Shown here: positions 1-10,004 of the stretch, piece after piece
Position numbering within the stretch: position 1 is the stretch's first letter
Layout: each line of letters opens with the position of its first letter
NCBI GenBank assembly: GCA_910585595.1
Contig: CAJUET010000002.1
Span: forward strand, 136,088 to 200,087
Origin: an uncultured Christensenella sp.
Lineage (GTDB): Bacteria; Bacillota; Clostridia; Christensenellales; Borkfalkiaceae
Length of the DNA: 64,000 nt
Direction: 5' to 3'
Notes under the pieces: generated by a model
The model's database searches: none
Told to the model about the DNA's origin: nothing
Seen by the model: the letters and a program-made list of their open reading frames with translations, nothing else
Translations under genes and position numbers: made by a program

Positions 1-936
1 GTCGTTCTTGACTGCCACGCCGAGGCGGTCGGAATCGGGATCGGTGCCGAACACTACGTCCGCATGAATTTTGTTTGCAAGAGCAATGCCCATAGAGAGC
101 GTTTCCTTAAATTCGGGGTTGGGCACTTTGACGGTAGAAAATTCGGTATCGGGATTCTTCTGTTCTTCGACGACGGTTACGTTGATCCCGAGGCGCGCAA
201 GAATATTCGTTACGGGAACGTAGCCCGAACCGTGCACGGGGGTATAGACAAGCTTTAAATCCTTACCGCATTTTTTGATGGCCTTCTTGGAAAGGGTCAG
301 TTTGGAAAGCGCTTTCAAATAGGTTCTATCGACCTTTTTGGAAACTGCGGAAATAAGCGGACTCTTTTCGTCGCACCCGACCGAAAGATAATCGGTAATT
401 TTTTCGATTTCCTTCACGACGACTTCCGTCGCCTCGGGCGACATCTGCGCGCCGTCCTCGCCGTAGACCTTATACCCGTTATATTCCTTGGGATTGTGAG
501 AAGCCGTGATCATAACGCCCGCTACCGTTTTAAGATAGCGCACCGCATACGAAAGCATGGGCACGGGGTGCACTTCGGAAAAGAGATACGCTTTGATCCC
601 GTTCTTTGCAAGCACGCCCGCAGACTTTTCGGCAAAGAGACGGCTCTTTCTTCTCGTATCGTATGAGATGACGACGCCTCTTTTTTTCGCCTCCTCTCCG
701 AGGGAAGAAATATAACGGGAAAGACCTTCGCTCGCGCGCATGACGGTGTAGACATTCATCATGTTCATGCCGCACCCGATAATGCCGCGCATACCCGCCG
801 TGCCGAATTCGAGCTCGCCGCCGAAGCGGTATTCCTTTTCTTTTTCGTCGTCCTTGATCGCAAGAAGTTCCGCCCTGCTCTCTTCGTCGAGACGGGGATC
901 GTTCAGCCATTGTTCGTAATTTTCGTTATAAGACAT
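1..936 (-). CDS. phosphoglucomutase/phosphomannomutase-type phosphohexomutase (partial)
   Basis: Alpha-D-phosphohexomutase interconverting sugar 1- and 6-phosphates, supplying sugar phosphates to envelope and glycogen pathways. The open frame runs off the left edge, leaving the first 312 residues. Visible signatures are an N-terminal FGTAGMRG segment, the catalytic TASHNP loop (phosphoserine about residue 146) and the metal-binding DPDSDR loop just before the cut. The sugar-binding and C-terminal domains lie outside the window. Families of this type are about 560-580 residues long. The start ATG at 936 is chosen because the conserved N-terminal region follows directly. Which sugar is used cannot be told from this fragment. 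Confidence 0.9.
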   Translation of the reverse strand, partial: MSYNENYEQWLNDPRLDEESRAELLAIKDDEKEKEYRFGGELEFGTAGMRGIIGCGMNMMNVYTVMRASEGLSRYISSLGEEAKKRGVVISYDTRRKSRLFAEKSAGVLAKNGIKAYLFSEVHPVPMLSYAVRYLKTVAGVMITASHNPKEYNGYKVYGEDGAQMSPEATEVVVKEIEKITDYLSVGCDEKSPLISAVSKKVDRTYLKALSKLTLSKKAIKKCGKDLKLVYTPVHGSGYVPVTNILARLGINVTVVEEQKNPDTEFSTVKVPNPEFKETLSMGIALANKIHADVVFGTDPDSDRLGVAVKND

Positions 937-972
937 ATTATCTCCCTATTACGCGCTGCAACGGCGCAAAAT

Positions 973-1938
973 TTATTCTTTTAAATCGTCCGGTTTCTCC
1001 TCTCCGCCCGCAATGGTACGCGAAGAAATAAAGTACTTTTTCGAATTATCCTCGTAATACTGTACGAACTGCAAAGAAAGCAGGAATACAAAACTCAAAG
1101 GAAGCGTTACGAGAAGCGCGCTCCCGAACGTGCAGAGCGCAAACAGTATATTCACGACCATTATAAGATATGCCGCGACCAAAAAGCTTGCAAAGCGCCT
1201 GCCGAAGTGCTTTTTGGCACAGATACTTTCGCGGAAAGCGCGCGCAACTTTTTTTTCGCCCGCAACGATTGCGGGGATCCATGCGGAGACGAGCGTCATT
1301 TTAAGCGCTTCCAAACAGGCGAACGCGGTTACCGTCAACGAAAGCGAGCAAAGGATCGAAACCCAACCGCTGATCGAGAACGCCGCAGGCAGCCAGAAGA
1401 AAGCAAACCAGCAGACGAGAACCGCGATCAAATCGTAAAGAAAGATAAGCGGTACATAGATAATTTCGTACAGAGCGCCTTTTGCAAGATTCTTAAAATA
1501 GGAGCCGGAAAACCGCGTACGGGAAAAAGTGCTCATGCGATCGTTCATCGTTCCTGCAACCGCAAAGCGACCGAGTCCGTTCATAAAACGCGACAGCAGA
1601 TAGATCGCGGCAACTCCCACGCCCGTCCCCACGATCGCGCCCGTGGAATTACGGATAAGTTCTTTTAATTCGCCGAACGCTTCGGCAAAGCTGTTCTGAA
1701 AAGTATCCTGTATCCATGCGGAGTTGCCCGTGACGATCGCATTAAAAAAACCTTTGATCAGTTCCGCGACCGTCTTGGTAGGACTGCCCGAAATAATGCC
1801 GTCAAGCCCCAAACGCAGAATCAAATAACCCAAGCTCATAAATACCGCACCCGTAAGTACAGAATACAGGAGAAGTTTAAATACGCTTGAAAAATTATCC
1901 ATTGTAATATGGATCGCATTACGAAATCTCATATTCAA
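973..1938 (-). CDS. polytopic membrane protein, function unknown
   Basis: A 321-residue integral membrane protein with about six hydrophobic segments and a charged C-terminal tail ending in EEKPDDLKE. No catalytic motif is recognised. Its ATG overlaps the stop of the upstream membrane gene (ATGA arrangement), so the two are co-translated and probably act together. Both share the layout of a long first helix, a loop of about 60 residues, then paired helices, suggesting a heteromeric membrane complex. This is inference; no family name is assigned. Confidence 0.75.
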   Translation of the reverse strand: MNMRFRNAIHITMDNFSSVFKLLLYSVLTGAVFMSLGYLILRLGLDGIISGSPTKTVAELIKGFFNAIVTGNSAWIQDTFQNSFAEAFGELKELIRNSTGAIVGTGVGVAAIYLLSRFMNGLGRFAVAGTMNDRMSTFSRTRFSGSYFKNLAKGALYEIIYVPLIFLYDLIAVLVCWFAFFWLPAAFSISGWVSILCSLSLTVTAFACLEALKMTLVSAWIPAIVAGEKKVARAFRESICAKKHFGRRFASFLVAAYLIMVVNILFALCTFGSALLVTLPLSFVFLLSLQFVQYYEDNSKKYFISSRTIAGGEEKPDDLKE

Positions 1939-2756
1939 ATATCCTTATAGCTTTTAATAACGTCCTCTCTGTCCAATTTGTCCGTTTCGAAATAGACGGT
2001 TTCCATACGGATAAACATTCCCGCGTAGAGGAAAAGAGAGAGGATAAGCGCAACGACGCGGAATATGATTTCATAGAGAAACGCCGTTCCGCCCAATAAA
2101 ACGATCGCGAGCGAAACCGAGAGCGCGTGCGCCGCGATGAGTTTCCATCTTACTCCTATGGAGAGGCGGTAGGAATAGAGAAAGGCATGATAAGGGCGGA
2201 AGCCCGTGATCTGCATACAGGGCAACCACAGATAAAAGGCCTCGAACGCATACAGAAACATAAATGCAACGACGAAAAACACAAGCGCCGTAAGAATATA
2301 CACGAGCGCGGTAGACGGGATCGAAAAAATCGCAAACATGAGCGCCGCAAGAATGATCGACGCAATTTCGCCGAGCGCGTAAAACAGAAGAATGATCAGA
2401 AAAGAAGGCAGAAGAAGATTCTTCATTCCCTCTCCCATGCCGCTCGGCGTTCGCTTTCCGATACGCATATGTTTTTCTATCATGGTGAGAAGAAGCGCCG
2501 CAAAAACCGAAGACAATATATACGCGCACGCCGTGTATACCCCGCCGAGCGCAGAATCGATCCTTATGGGAGCAAAGGCGCGGAGCATATCCAAAAAGTC
2601 CGTGCGCGGAGTTCCTTTAAAAAACCCGTGCACAAATTCCGAGATCGCAGTATAGTCGAAAGAGAGCGCAATAAAAACCGCCGGCGCCAACCCGCAGGCG
2701 AGTACATACCAGAAATTTTTAAAAAGGTATTTCCAATTTCCGAATACTATACGCAT
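1935..2756 (-). CDS. polytopic membrane protein, function unknown
   Basis: About 273 residues with roughly six predicted membrane helices and few polar motifs. The frame could begin five codons earlier, but an AGGAGA ribosome binding site sits just before the ATG at 2756 and inside that extension, so 2756 is preferred. It is the first gene of a two-gene unit with the overlapping membrane protein downstream. No family is recognised. A general membrane remodelling or transport role is only a guess. Confidence 0.72.
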   Translation of the reverse strand: MRIVFGNWKYLFKNFWYVLACGLAPAVFIALSFDYTAISEFVHGFFKGTPRTDFLDMLRAFAPIRIDSALGGVYTACAYILSSVFAALLLTMIEKHMRIGKRTPSGMGEGMKNLLLPSFLIILLFYALGEIASIILAALMFAIFSIPSTALVYILTALVFFVVAFMFLYAFEAFYLWLPCMQITGFRPYHAFLYSYRLSIGVRWKLIAAHALSVSLAIVLLGGTAFLYEIIFRVVALILSLFLYAGMFIRMETVYFETDKLDREDVIKSYKDI

Positions 2757-2831
2757 TTTCTTTCTCCTCATTCTTTATTATATAACAATTTGCGCCGACT
2801 GTAAAGAGTTTTTTCCGAAAAGCAAAATAAA

Positions 2832-2863
2832 AAATGCTCTCCCTTTTCTCAGGAAAGCACTCC
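2832..2863 (-). terminator. rho-independent terminator of the C_GCAxxG_C_C gene
   Basis: On the minus strand a GTGCTTTCC / GGAGAGCAT stem (two G-T pairs) is followed by TTTTTT. The stop codon of the preceding gene lies inside the stem. Confidence 0.55.
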
Positions 2864-3295
2864 GCGTTCTTTTAACAAGTCTTCAAGCAGATCTGCCGCG
2901 TCGCGGATCAGCAAAGGACAGGGTCGCTTTTTGTAGTACTCATCCGTCCGCGGTTCTGCATTCGGGGAGGAATCAACCCCGATTCCGGCGCCCGAAAGGA
3001 GCTTTCCGCAGATCACGCTCCCGTTCTTTTCCTCGAAGCGACGGCAGTACTCTTGTACGATCGCATAGACCTCGCTCTTTTTAAGCTGAGAAAAAAAGAG
3101 TCCCAAACACATCACGGCGCCCGTGACCGCTCCGCAGGTCAAACGAAGCCTGCCCATTCCGCCGCCGAAGGGATGCGCCGCCGCAAGCAGAGTCTCTTTA
3201 TCCGCCTTCGTATCGTCTATAAAAGCAAAGACGACCGCCTGCGCACAGTTATAGCCTTCTCTGAATTTTTGTTCTGCGATCTCTCCCCTCGTCAT
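2849..3295 (-). CDS. C_GCAxxG_C_C family redox protein
   Basis: A 148-residue protein of the family named after its cysteine motif. Visible are YNCAQAV near residue 17, LTCGAVTGA near residue 54, and further cysteines in EYCRR, VICGK and RPCPL. The family is found mostly in anaerobes and is thought to bind metal or form redox-active cysteines; the biochemical role is not settled. It stands alone with its own terminator and a tiny upstream gene on the same strand. Confidence 0.85.
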   Translation of the reverse strand: MTRGEIAEQKFREGYNCAQAVVFAFIDDTKADKETLLAAAHPFGGGMGRLRLTCGAVTGAVMCLGLFFSQLKKSEVYAIVQEYCRRFEEKNGSVICGKLLSGAGIGVDSSPNAEPRTDEYYKKRPCPLLIRDAADLLEDLLKERGVLS

Positions 3296-3310
3296 GGGTT
3301 TCTCCTCATT

Positions 3311-3463
3311 TTATAATTCTGATTCGTAATGGCATTTAGCGTCTTGCGTGGGCGGCATGGATTCTCCCTCCCCCACATAAATGGTATTTACGATCCTGCC
3401 TTCGCCGTCCACGATTCTGTATGCGCCCGTTTTGGGGCAGGTGTCTCCGCAATGCAATCTCAT
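3311..3463 (-). CDS. small 50-residue protein, YjzC-like (tentative)
   Basis: Short reading frame starting MRLHCGDTCPK and ending CHYESEL, with three cysteines and a G-x-Y core resembling small YjzC-type proteins of Firmicutes. It lies between uppP and the C_GCAxxG_C_C gene on the same strand. Nothing in the context assigns a role. The coherent glycine- and proline-bearing sequence suggests a real gene, but proof would need conservation. Confidence 0.45.
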   Translation of the reverse strand: MRLHCGDTCPKTGAYRIVDGEGRIVNTIYVGEGESMPPTQDAKCHYESEL

Positions 3464-3513
3464 GTTTATCCTCCGATATTGAAAGTATGCGGAGAAAACG
3501 AAAGTTTATACGG

Positions 3514-4344
3514 TTACAAAACGCCGAGGGCGTTCAGCCAAAAACAGGTAAACGAAAGCGCGACAAGATATACCGCAAACCACTTGTAATTCCCTTTACT
3601 GATGACTTTGAGCATGACTTTGATCGCAAAAAATCCTGCGACCGCAGAGAAAACCACTCCCACGACCATCCCGATAATTCCGCCCGTTCCGACGGCGGCG
3701 ATTCCTTCGTCGGACTTGACGACATGAAAGACCTCTACGGCGAGACTTCCCAAAATCACGGGAATACTCATGAGAAAGGAAAATCTTGCGACCTGTTCTC
3801 TCTTTGCGCCCGAAATTACGCCCGCCGCGATCGTAGAACCGCTCCGCGAAATCCCGGGGAACAGCGCAGCCGCCTGCGCAAGCCCCATGGGAACGGAATG
3901 TCTCCAACTAAGCGGCGCGGTCTTTTTCTTACGGGACGATATAAATTCAGTCAACAACAGAATAAATGCCGTGAGTGCGAAGAACACCGCAAGCCAACAG
4001 AGCCAGGCGGCGTTGGATTCGGGATCGAAAAGCGCTTCGATCTTGTCGTTGAACAACAGCCCGATAACACCTGCGGGAACTGTTGCGACAATCAGCATAA
4101 GAAGCGTTTTGAAGGGCTTTTTAAAGAGCGCTAAAATATCCTTCCAAAATACGAAAATGACGGATAAAAGCGTTCCGAAGTGCAGCAGAATGTTTACAAA
4201 GGTCATTCCCGCAACGCCTAAATTGTAGCCCAGTATCTGCTGTAAAAGCGTTAAATGTCCGCTTGAAGAAACGGGCAGGAACTCCGTGAGTCCCTGCACC
4301 GTGCCTAAGACAGCAGATTTCCAGATAGCTTCCCAAATTCCCAA
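3514..4344 (-). CDS. uppP: undecaprenyl-diphosphatase UppP (BacA)
   Basis: Integral membrane phosphatase converting undecaprenyl diphosphate to undecaprenyl phosphate, recycling the lipid carrier for peptidoglycan and other wall polymers; confers bacitracin tolerance. The 276-residue length is typical. The two family signatures are present: QGLTEFLPVSSSGH near residue 18 and PGISRSGST near residue 165, with about eight membrane helices. It follows the PrsA-like lipoprotein gene by 32 bases and may be co-transcribed. A DUF368 carrier transporter at 24.9 kb would act in the same recycling cycle. Confidence 0.96.
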   Translation of the reverse strand: MGIWEAIWKSAVLGTVQGLTEFLPVSSSGHLTLLQQILGYNLGVAGMTFVNILLHFGTLLSVIFVFWKDILALFKKPFKTLLMLIVATVPAGVIGLLFNDKIEALFDPESNAAWLCWLAVFFALTAFILLLTEFISSRKKKTAPLSWRHSVPMGLAQAAALFPGISRSGSTIAAGVISGAKREQVARFSFLMSIPVILGSLAVEVFHVVKSDEGIAAVGTGGIIGMVVGVVFSAVAGFFAIKVMLKVISKGNYKWFAVYLVALSFTCFWLNALGVL

Positions 4345-4376
4345 TTTAAACTCCGTACAAAACGTTTTGTTATTTT

Positions 4377-6515
4377 TTAGTTGTTACCGAGATTTGCAAG
4401 ATCGGAATAGCGGTCTTCGTAAATCGTGGCGCTTTCCTTATAGTAGGAAACGATCAAAGAGTGGCGGTTCGTCGAGTCCTTAGAAGCGGTGTCCGCCTTG
4501 TGCGCCTCGTAGTAGAGATTGGAGAAAGTCCCCTCGTCCTTTATCAATCCGTAATTGAATTCAAAAGGCGTTCTGATACCGCTTCCGTTATCCTTACCGT
4601 CTACGAACGAGAAAGTACAGTAAATGATATGCCAACCGTAATCGGAAGGAACGACGATGTAGTTGCCCGCGCCTTCCTTTACCACCTTTTGCGCCGCATA
4701 CTCGAACTCGCTCACGAAACTCGTCTTGTTTGCGGTGACCGCATAGCCGAGGTAAGAATTCAGCCCGCCTTTATCCGTATTATACGCAAAGGACAATTCG
4801 TTTATGACGGACATTGCCGTATTCTCGGGAGTGCCCGCTTTGAACATCTGATTTGCGTTAAAGCCGCCATCAAACGTAACCTTTCCCTTATAATAGACGA
4901 ACTTCCCGTAATCAACGTCGCCGTTGGTTTTGTAATAATTTTTAGGATCGGTACTGTAATAGGAATCTCCCAAAGGCGTCCCTTTTTGAACGGTCGCGCC
5001 TGCGCTTTCAAGATACCCTTCCATCTCATTGATGAAGCCGTCTATCGTAATCTGATTGGGTTTATATTTACGCAGTTCCTCGTTCCACGTTCCGTTATAA
5101 GTGTACTTGCCGTAATAGTTCTTCAAACGCTTATACTTTGAAGGCTCATTGCTGTCGTTAAAGTTATCTTCGAAGAAGAGCCATTCTCTCTTCGGTTTGC
5201 TATCGTCAGTCGTATTATAGCCGTATGCACCGACGTCCGCAGTCGCCTTAAACGAATAGTCCGTTTCGCCACGGAACCAGCTGCCGCGCTGATCGGTCGC
5301 CTTGATCTTTTTTAATAACTGTGCGCGCGTTGCAAACTTATTTCCCTTCGTATCGCCGAAGTCCTGCGTAACGGAGTTGAGCTCGTCCGTCTGCGCCGCG
5401 GAGAAGGGCAAAAGAATATTGATCACGAAACCGAACGCGCTCTCCTCATCCGAATTTCCCGTAGCCGTTAAAACAAATTTTGAATCGGAAACGGAATCCA
5501 AATCGCTCTCCAAAGCAGAGGACGACTTTTGGTATATATTGCTCTGATTTTCTAGCGTTTCGTTAAAGTTATCGGTAAGATATGTTTCTGTGATCGTCTC
5601 TTCCGCCTGTTTTGAAAATACGTCGATCAATTTTTGGATGAGAGCGTCCTCGTAGTCCGACTTCTTTTCGCGTTTGAAATATTCAAGCGATTCGATATCG
5701 CTCGTATCATCCCCTTTCTGCACGAGTCCGTTCGCTTCCAGATCCGACAAAAATTCGTTATAGCCGCGAAGACGCGTGGTCGCCGTAGAGCCGTCTTTGG
5801 GTTCGTATACATGCACGCCGCTCTGCTTTCCCGTACCCGTATATACTCTGTAATCTTCGGAATAGTAATCGCTGTCCGAAGTATTCAATCCGGAGGGTGT
5901 CGTTCTCACTTCGGAATCGTATTCTTTATCGTCCTCTTCCTTTTTGATAAACCGATCTTCGTAAGAGTCCACAGAGTTATTGAACAGGACTCTCGTCGTA
6001 TAGTCCGCTTTTTTGATCTCCTCGTCGGTAAGGAAATAGGCAGTCGCCGCAATATCGTAATCTACGCCGCTTTTATCCTTAACCGCTTCGTTGAACGCCG
6101 CAAGGTCGTTGTAGGTATACGGCTTCTTGTTATCCTCCTCGTCCTGCCAACCGTTCGCAAGAAAATACGCCTTTGCATACTGAATGGAAATCTGGCGCTG
6201 AGCAAGCGATTCGGATATCGCATTAAAAAGATCCGCGTAATTCACATTGGCATTGGAATAACCGGAATTGATAAACGTGGCAATCAAGTCCCTTTTAGAA
6301 ACGGACGCCGACGTTATGACCTTTGCAACGAGGTCGTCGTCCAAATCTTTGAACTCCTTTTTAAAGTTATCGGATTTCGCAATATTGACTGTCGCAACGG
6401 TCTGAGCCAGATTCTTTTTTTCGTTACGGATTACGAGGTCGCACCCCGCGAAGATTCCGCAACTCATGATTGCAGCAACCGCTACCGCTACCGCTTTTTT
6501 TCTGTTAATCTTCAT
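4377..6515 (-). CDS. large lipoprotein, PrsA/SurA-type foldase candidate
   Basis: A 712-residue exported lipoprotein. It has a lysine/arginine-rich N-terminus, a hydrophobic core and an FAGC lipobox with the lipidated cysteine at residue 25. The body is acidic, rich in Asn, Asp and Tyr. Near the C-terminus a GWHIIY segment resembles the GYHII strand of parvulin prolyl isomerases, and location just downstream of mfd matches the usual position of clostridial PrsA-like foldases. The complete parvulin domain is not obvious by eye, so enzymatic activity is uncertain. It may be a divergent foldase or a family-specific surface lipoprotein. Confidence 0.55.
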   Translation of the reverse strand: MKINRKKAVAVAVAAIMSCGIFAGCDLVIRNEKKNLAQTVATVNIAKSDNFKKEFKDLDDDLVAKVITSASVSKRDLIATFINSGYSNANVNYADLFNAISESLAQRQISIQYAKAYFLANGWQDEEDNKKPYTYNDLAAFNEAVKDKSGVDYDIAATAYFLTDEEIKKADYTTRVLFNNSVDSYEDRFIKKEEDDKEYDSEVRTTPSGLNTSDSDYYSEDYRVYTGTGKQSGVHVYEPKDGSTATTRLRGYNEFLSDLEANGLVQKGDDTSDIESLEYFKREKKSDYEDALIQKLIDVFSKQAEETITETYLTDNFNETLENQSNIYQKSSSALESDLDSVSDSKFVLTATGNSDEESAFGFVINILLPFSAAQTDELNSVTQDFGDTKGNKFATRAQLLKKIKATDQRGSWFRGETDYSFKATADVGAYGYNTTDDSKPKREWLFFEDNFNDSNEPSKYKRLKNYYGKYTYNGTWNEELRKYKPNQITIDGFINEMEGYLESAGATVQKGTPLGDSYYSTDPKNYYKTNGDVDYGKFVYYKGKVTFDGGFNANQMFKAGTPENTAMSVINELSFAYNTDKGGLNSYLGYAVTANKTSFVSEFEYAAQKVVKEGAGNYIVVPSDYGWHIIYCTFSFVDGKDNGSGIRTPFEFNYGLIKDEGTFSNLYYEAHKADTASKDSTNRHSLIVSYYKESATIYEDRYSDLANLGNN

Positions 6516-6617
6516 AATTTACTCCGAACTTTTCCGTGAAAGGAATACAAAAACCCACAATCACACTTACTTATTATAGCGCATAATGCGAATTCGCGCA
6601 AGTCATTTTCGTGAAAA

Positions 6618-9600
6618 TCAAGTAAAAGATGCCGCAAATTTTAAAAATTTCGTCATAAAAATCATGGTTTTTCCGCCGTTGCCCATTGAACGGAACTTTA
6701 AAACGGGCGCGCTCGTCATATCGAAACTCAAATCGCGGGCATATTTATCGATCGCGGCGGAGATTCTGCTGTCGCCGAGCGTTTTTAACGAGGTAAATTC
6801 AAGCGCCCCGCCGTTTGCCCCCACGGAAATCTTTTTGACGCGGAATTTCGCCGCGTAGCTCTTTAAGACGGCGATCACGAGCAAATTGACTGTCTCCTGC
6901 GGAAGCGTTCCGTAAGTCTCTTCAAGGGAAGTACAAACCCGTTTATAGTCAGCGGCGCTCTTGATTTCGGCAATCTGTTTATAGGTGTCCATGCGCCCCG
7001 CCGCCGATTCGATATAGCTTTCGGGAATGAACGCCGTCGCCTTGATATCCAAATCAACGCTTGTCTCCGCCTCTCCCGTGATTTCTTCTTTGAGAATTTT
7101 GGAATAGAGTTCGTAGCCCACCTTATCCATATGCCCGTGCTGTTCCGCACCCAAAACGCTTCCCGCGCCGCGGATCTCCAAATCGCGCATGGCGATCTTA
7201 AAGCCCGAGCCGAGTTCGGTAAACTGCATAATAGCCTTTAACCGTTCAGCGGCGTTTTCCGTCATCACCCGTTCGGGTTTATAGGTAAAGTACGCATGCG
7301 CAAGCCTTGCTCCCCGCCCCACTCTTCCGCGGAGCTGATAGAGCTGCGCGATCCCCAAACGGTCGGAATCGATCACGATGATTGTATTCGCGTTGGGAAG
7401 GTCGATCCCGTTTTCGATGATCGTCGTTGTCACCAATATATCGCTCTCGCCGCGGTAAAAACCGAACACCGAATTTTCAAGCGTCGTCTTATCCATTCTG
7501 CCGTGCGCGACGGCAACGCGCGCTTCCGGCACGATCTCCTGCAACCTTCGGGCAAAGGTAAAAATACTCTCCACGCGGTTGTAAAGAACGAACACCTGCC
7601 CTTTCCTCGACACCTCTCTTAAAATCGCGTCGCGCAAAAGGGACTCCGTCTCCTCGGCAACGTAAGTCTGCACAGGCAGGCGGGCGCGCGGAGGCGTCTG
7701 AATGGTCGAAATGTCACGAATGCCGGAAAGGGACAAATGCAGGGTGCGCGGAATGGGCGTTGCCGTCATCGTCAAACAGTCGATATTCCGCTTTATATTC
7801 TTGATCTTTTCCTTATGCTCCACGCCGAACCGCTGTTCCTCGTCGAGCAAAAGAAGTCCCAGATCCTTAAATTTTATATCGGACGACAACAGCCTGTGCG
7901 TGCCGATGATAAGGTCGATCTCTCCGCGTTCGAGCGCGAAAAGAATTTCTTTTTGCACCTTGTCGGAGCGGAAACGGTTGATCGCCTCGACCCGCACGCC
8001 AAAGTCCTTCATTCGCTCCGTCGCCGTACGGAAGTGCTGTTCGGAAAGGACGGTCGAAGGGCACATGAGCGCCGCCTGCTTTCCCGCCAAAATACAGCGG
8101 TAGGCGGCGCGGAGGGCGACCTCCGTCTTGCCGAAGCCCACGTCCCCGCAAAGAAGTCTGTCCATCACCTTATCCGAACACATATCTTTTTCGATCTCTT
8201 CGAGGGAAACGAGCTGATCCGCCGTTTCCTCGTAAGGAAACGCCGCCGCGAACTCCTCCATCTCCTCGCGGTATTCGGGAAAGACAAATCCGTGCCGTTC
8301 AGTGCGTTCCTGATAGAGTTGCTTCAAATCGAACGCCATCTTTTTGAGCGAGGCCCGGACGCGCGCCTTGACCCGTTCGAACTCTCCGCCGCCGATCTTT
8401 GAAAGGGTCGGGTTCTCTTCGCCCATGTATTTGCTGAGCGCGTCCATCTGCTCCACGGGCACATAAAGCGTATCTCCGCCCTTATATTCGAGCGCGATAT
8501 ATTCCTTTACGCCGTCCGTCGTTTCGATTTTTTTCGTACCGACGATCCTGCCGATCCCGTGCGTTTCGTGCACGGCGTAATCGCCCACTTCGGGAGCAAC
8601 GAACAAGTCCCCTCTGCGTTTTTTAATGCGCCGCTCCTTGGGTGCCTTTAAGAACAGATCGTCCGAACCCAAAACCGCGATCTTGCTCTCGTGCAGAATA
8701 AAGCCGTGCGAAAGCGGGCTATCCGTGACCGCGATCCCCTTAAAATTCAAAAGGGAAGAGGAAAGCGCGACGGGCGTAAAGCCGTTTTCGTCGAGCGCGT
8801 CGCCAAGTTTTTTCGCCCGCTCTGCATTTCCGCAGCAGAGAACGACGCGGTAGCCCGTCCTTTTCCATGCGGCCAGATCGTTATACAAATCGGAAAAACT
8901 GTTGATATAGCGGCGGACGGGCACGGCGGTAAAGCGGTGCGTCTTTAAGGGATCAAAGAAATAGGTCTTGCCCGTGAACGACGAAAGAGAGACCGCTTTT
9001 CTCCCATTGAAATCGGAAAGGATACTTTGCGGAACGAACTGATCCTGCGAAAACGAAGCGACCTCTCCGCTCTCTCTGAGGGTCAAAAACCGCTCTGCGT
9101 GCTCTTTATAAAGCCCTTCCATACGATCGGAAATCTGCTTCGTTTCGTCAAACAATATCTGCACGTCCCGTCCGAGAACGTCGAAAAAGCACGCCGAATT
9201 TTTGAGAAGCGGCATTAAAAATTCCGAACGGAAGCCGTCCGCCCTGATTTCCCCGAAAATGTTTTCAAGCCTACGTCTTGCCTCGGAAGAGGGAGCGGAA
9301 GCAAGCTCCTTTTTAAAGATTGCGGAAAGCGTCTCTTCCTCTCCCTCTTCGGGCACGACGTCCGTTGCCGAAGCGATCGTGACTTGATTCAGGACGGGAA
9401 GGCGCTCCCCCGTGATTTCATCGTAGGGTTTAATACTCTCGATTTCGTCACCGAAGAAATCAATCCGGACGGGGTGCTCCGAATTGACGGGATAAATGTC
9501 GAGAATGTCGCCGCGGAGCGCAAACACGCCCTTACTCTCCACCGCGTATTCCCGCGCATAGCCCGCGCGGACAAGTTCTTCCGCAAATTTACGCATATCG

Positions 9601-10004
9601 CAATTCTGCCCCGTGCGCAACATGAACACGGGAAGACGGGCGGGCACGAGCCCCATAAACGCTTCGATATCGCCGACGAGAATATCCGCTCCCGTCTGCC
9701 ATTCGAAGAGCGCGGAAAGCCGTTTGTTGAAAGCGTCCTTCGAGAGCGCCTTGCGATAAAAGAGCACCTCGTCCTTGGCGGGAAGAAGCGCGACTCTCTT
9801 ATCTGAGAGCGCGGCGACCGACTCCGCCGCCCGCTGTGCGGAGAGCGCGTCCGCCGTGATATACACCGCACGCCCTTGGGTCATGGAAGCAATTAAGTAC
9901 TTCATAGGGTCGGAAAGACCGTAACACGACGCGGGCGCGCCGCTTTGAATGTCACGCCCGAGCAAGGAAAATTCGATTACGTTGTCAAAATCGAAAAAAC
10001 TCAT
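6618..10004 (-). CDS. mfd: transcription-repair coupling factor Mfd
   Basis: ATP-dependent DNA translocase that removes RNA polymerase stalled at lesions and recruits UvrA. The 1128-residue protein has the full layout: UvrB-like N-terminal modules, an RNAP-interaction domain around residues 465-540 (DYAVHETHGIGR), the translocase with P-loop GDVGFGKTE, DEEQ box, TATPIPRTL motif III, and the TRG/RecG-like RGRVGRG end. It overlaps pth by four bases, a very common arrangement. The C-terminal UvrA-interacting region is present and slightly short. Confidence 0.98.
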   Translation of the reverse strand: MSFFDFDNVIEFSLLGRDIQSGAPASCYGLSDPMKYLIASMTQGRAVYITADALSAQRAAESVAALSDKRVALLPAKDEVLFYRKALSKDAFNKRLSALFEWQTGADILVGDIEAFMGLVPARLPVFMLRTGQNCDMRKFAEELVRAGYAREYAVESKGVFALRGDILDIYPVNSEHPVRIDFFGDEIESIKPYDEITGERLPVLNQVTIASATDVVPEEGEEETLSAIFKKELASAPSSEARRRLENIFGEIRADGFRSEFLMPLLKNSACFFDVLGRDVQILFDETKQISDRMEGLYKEHAERFLTLRESGEVASFSQDQFVPQSILSDFNGRKAVSLSSFTGKTYFFDPLKTHRFTAVPVRRYINSFSDLYNDLAAWKRTGYRVVLCCGNAERAKKLGDALDENGFTPVALSSSLLNFKGIAVTDSPLSHGFILHESKIAVLGSDDLFLKAPKERRIKKRRGDLFVAPEVGDYAVHETHGIGRIVGTKKIETTDGVKEYIALEYKGGDTLYVPVEQMDALSKYMGEENPTLSKIGGGEFERVKARVRASLKKMAFDLKQLYQERTERHGFVFPEYREEMEEFAAAFPYEETADQLVSLEEIEKDMCSDKVMDRLLCGDVGFGKTEVALRAAYRCILAGKQAALMCPSTVLSEQHFRTATERMKDFGVRVEAINRFRSDKVQKEILFALERGEIDLIIGTHRLLSSDIKFKDLGLLLLDEEQRFGVEHKEKIKNIKRNIDCLTMTATPIPRTLHLSLSGIRDISTIQTPPRARLPVQTYVAEETESLLRDAILREVSRKGQVFVLYNRVESIFTFARRLQEIVPEARVAVAHGRMDKTTLENSVFGFYRGESDILVTTTIIENGIDLPNANTIIVIDSDRLGIAQLYQLRGRVGRGARLAHAYFTYKPERVMTENAAERLKAIMQFTELGSGFKIAMRDLEIRGAGSVLGAEQHGHMDKVGYELYSKILKEEITGEAETSVDLDIKATAFIPESYIESAAGRMDTYKQIAEIKSAADYKRVCTSLEETYGTLPQETVNLLVIAVLKSYAAKFRVKKISVGANGGALEFTSLKTLGDSRISAAIDKYARDLSFDMTSAPVLKFRSMGNGGKTMIFMTKFLKFAASFT

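Noticed and set aside
5634..6539. 301-residue open frame on the plus strand
   Set aside because: Lies fully antisense to the PrsA-like lipoprotein, Arg/Ile-rich, no ribosome site; a shadow frame.
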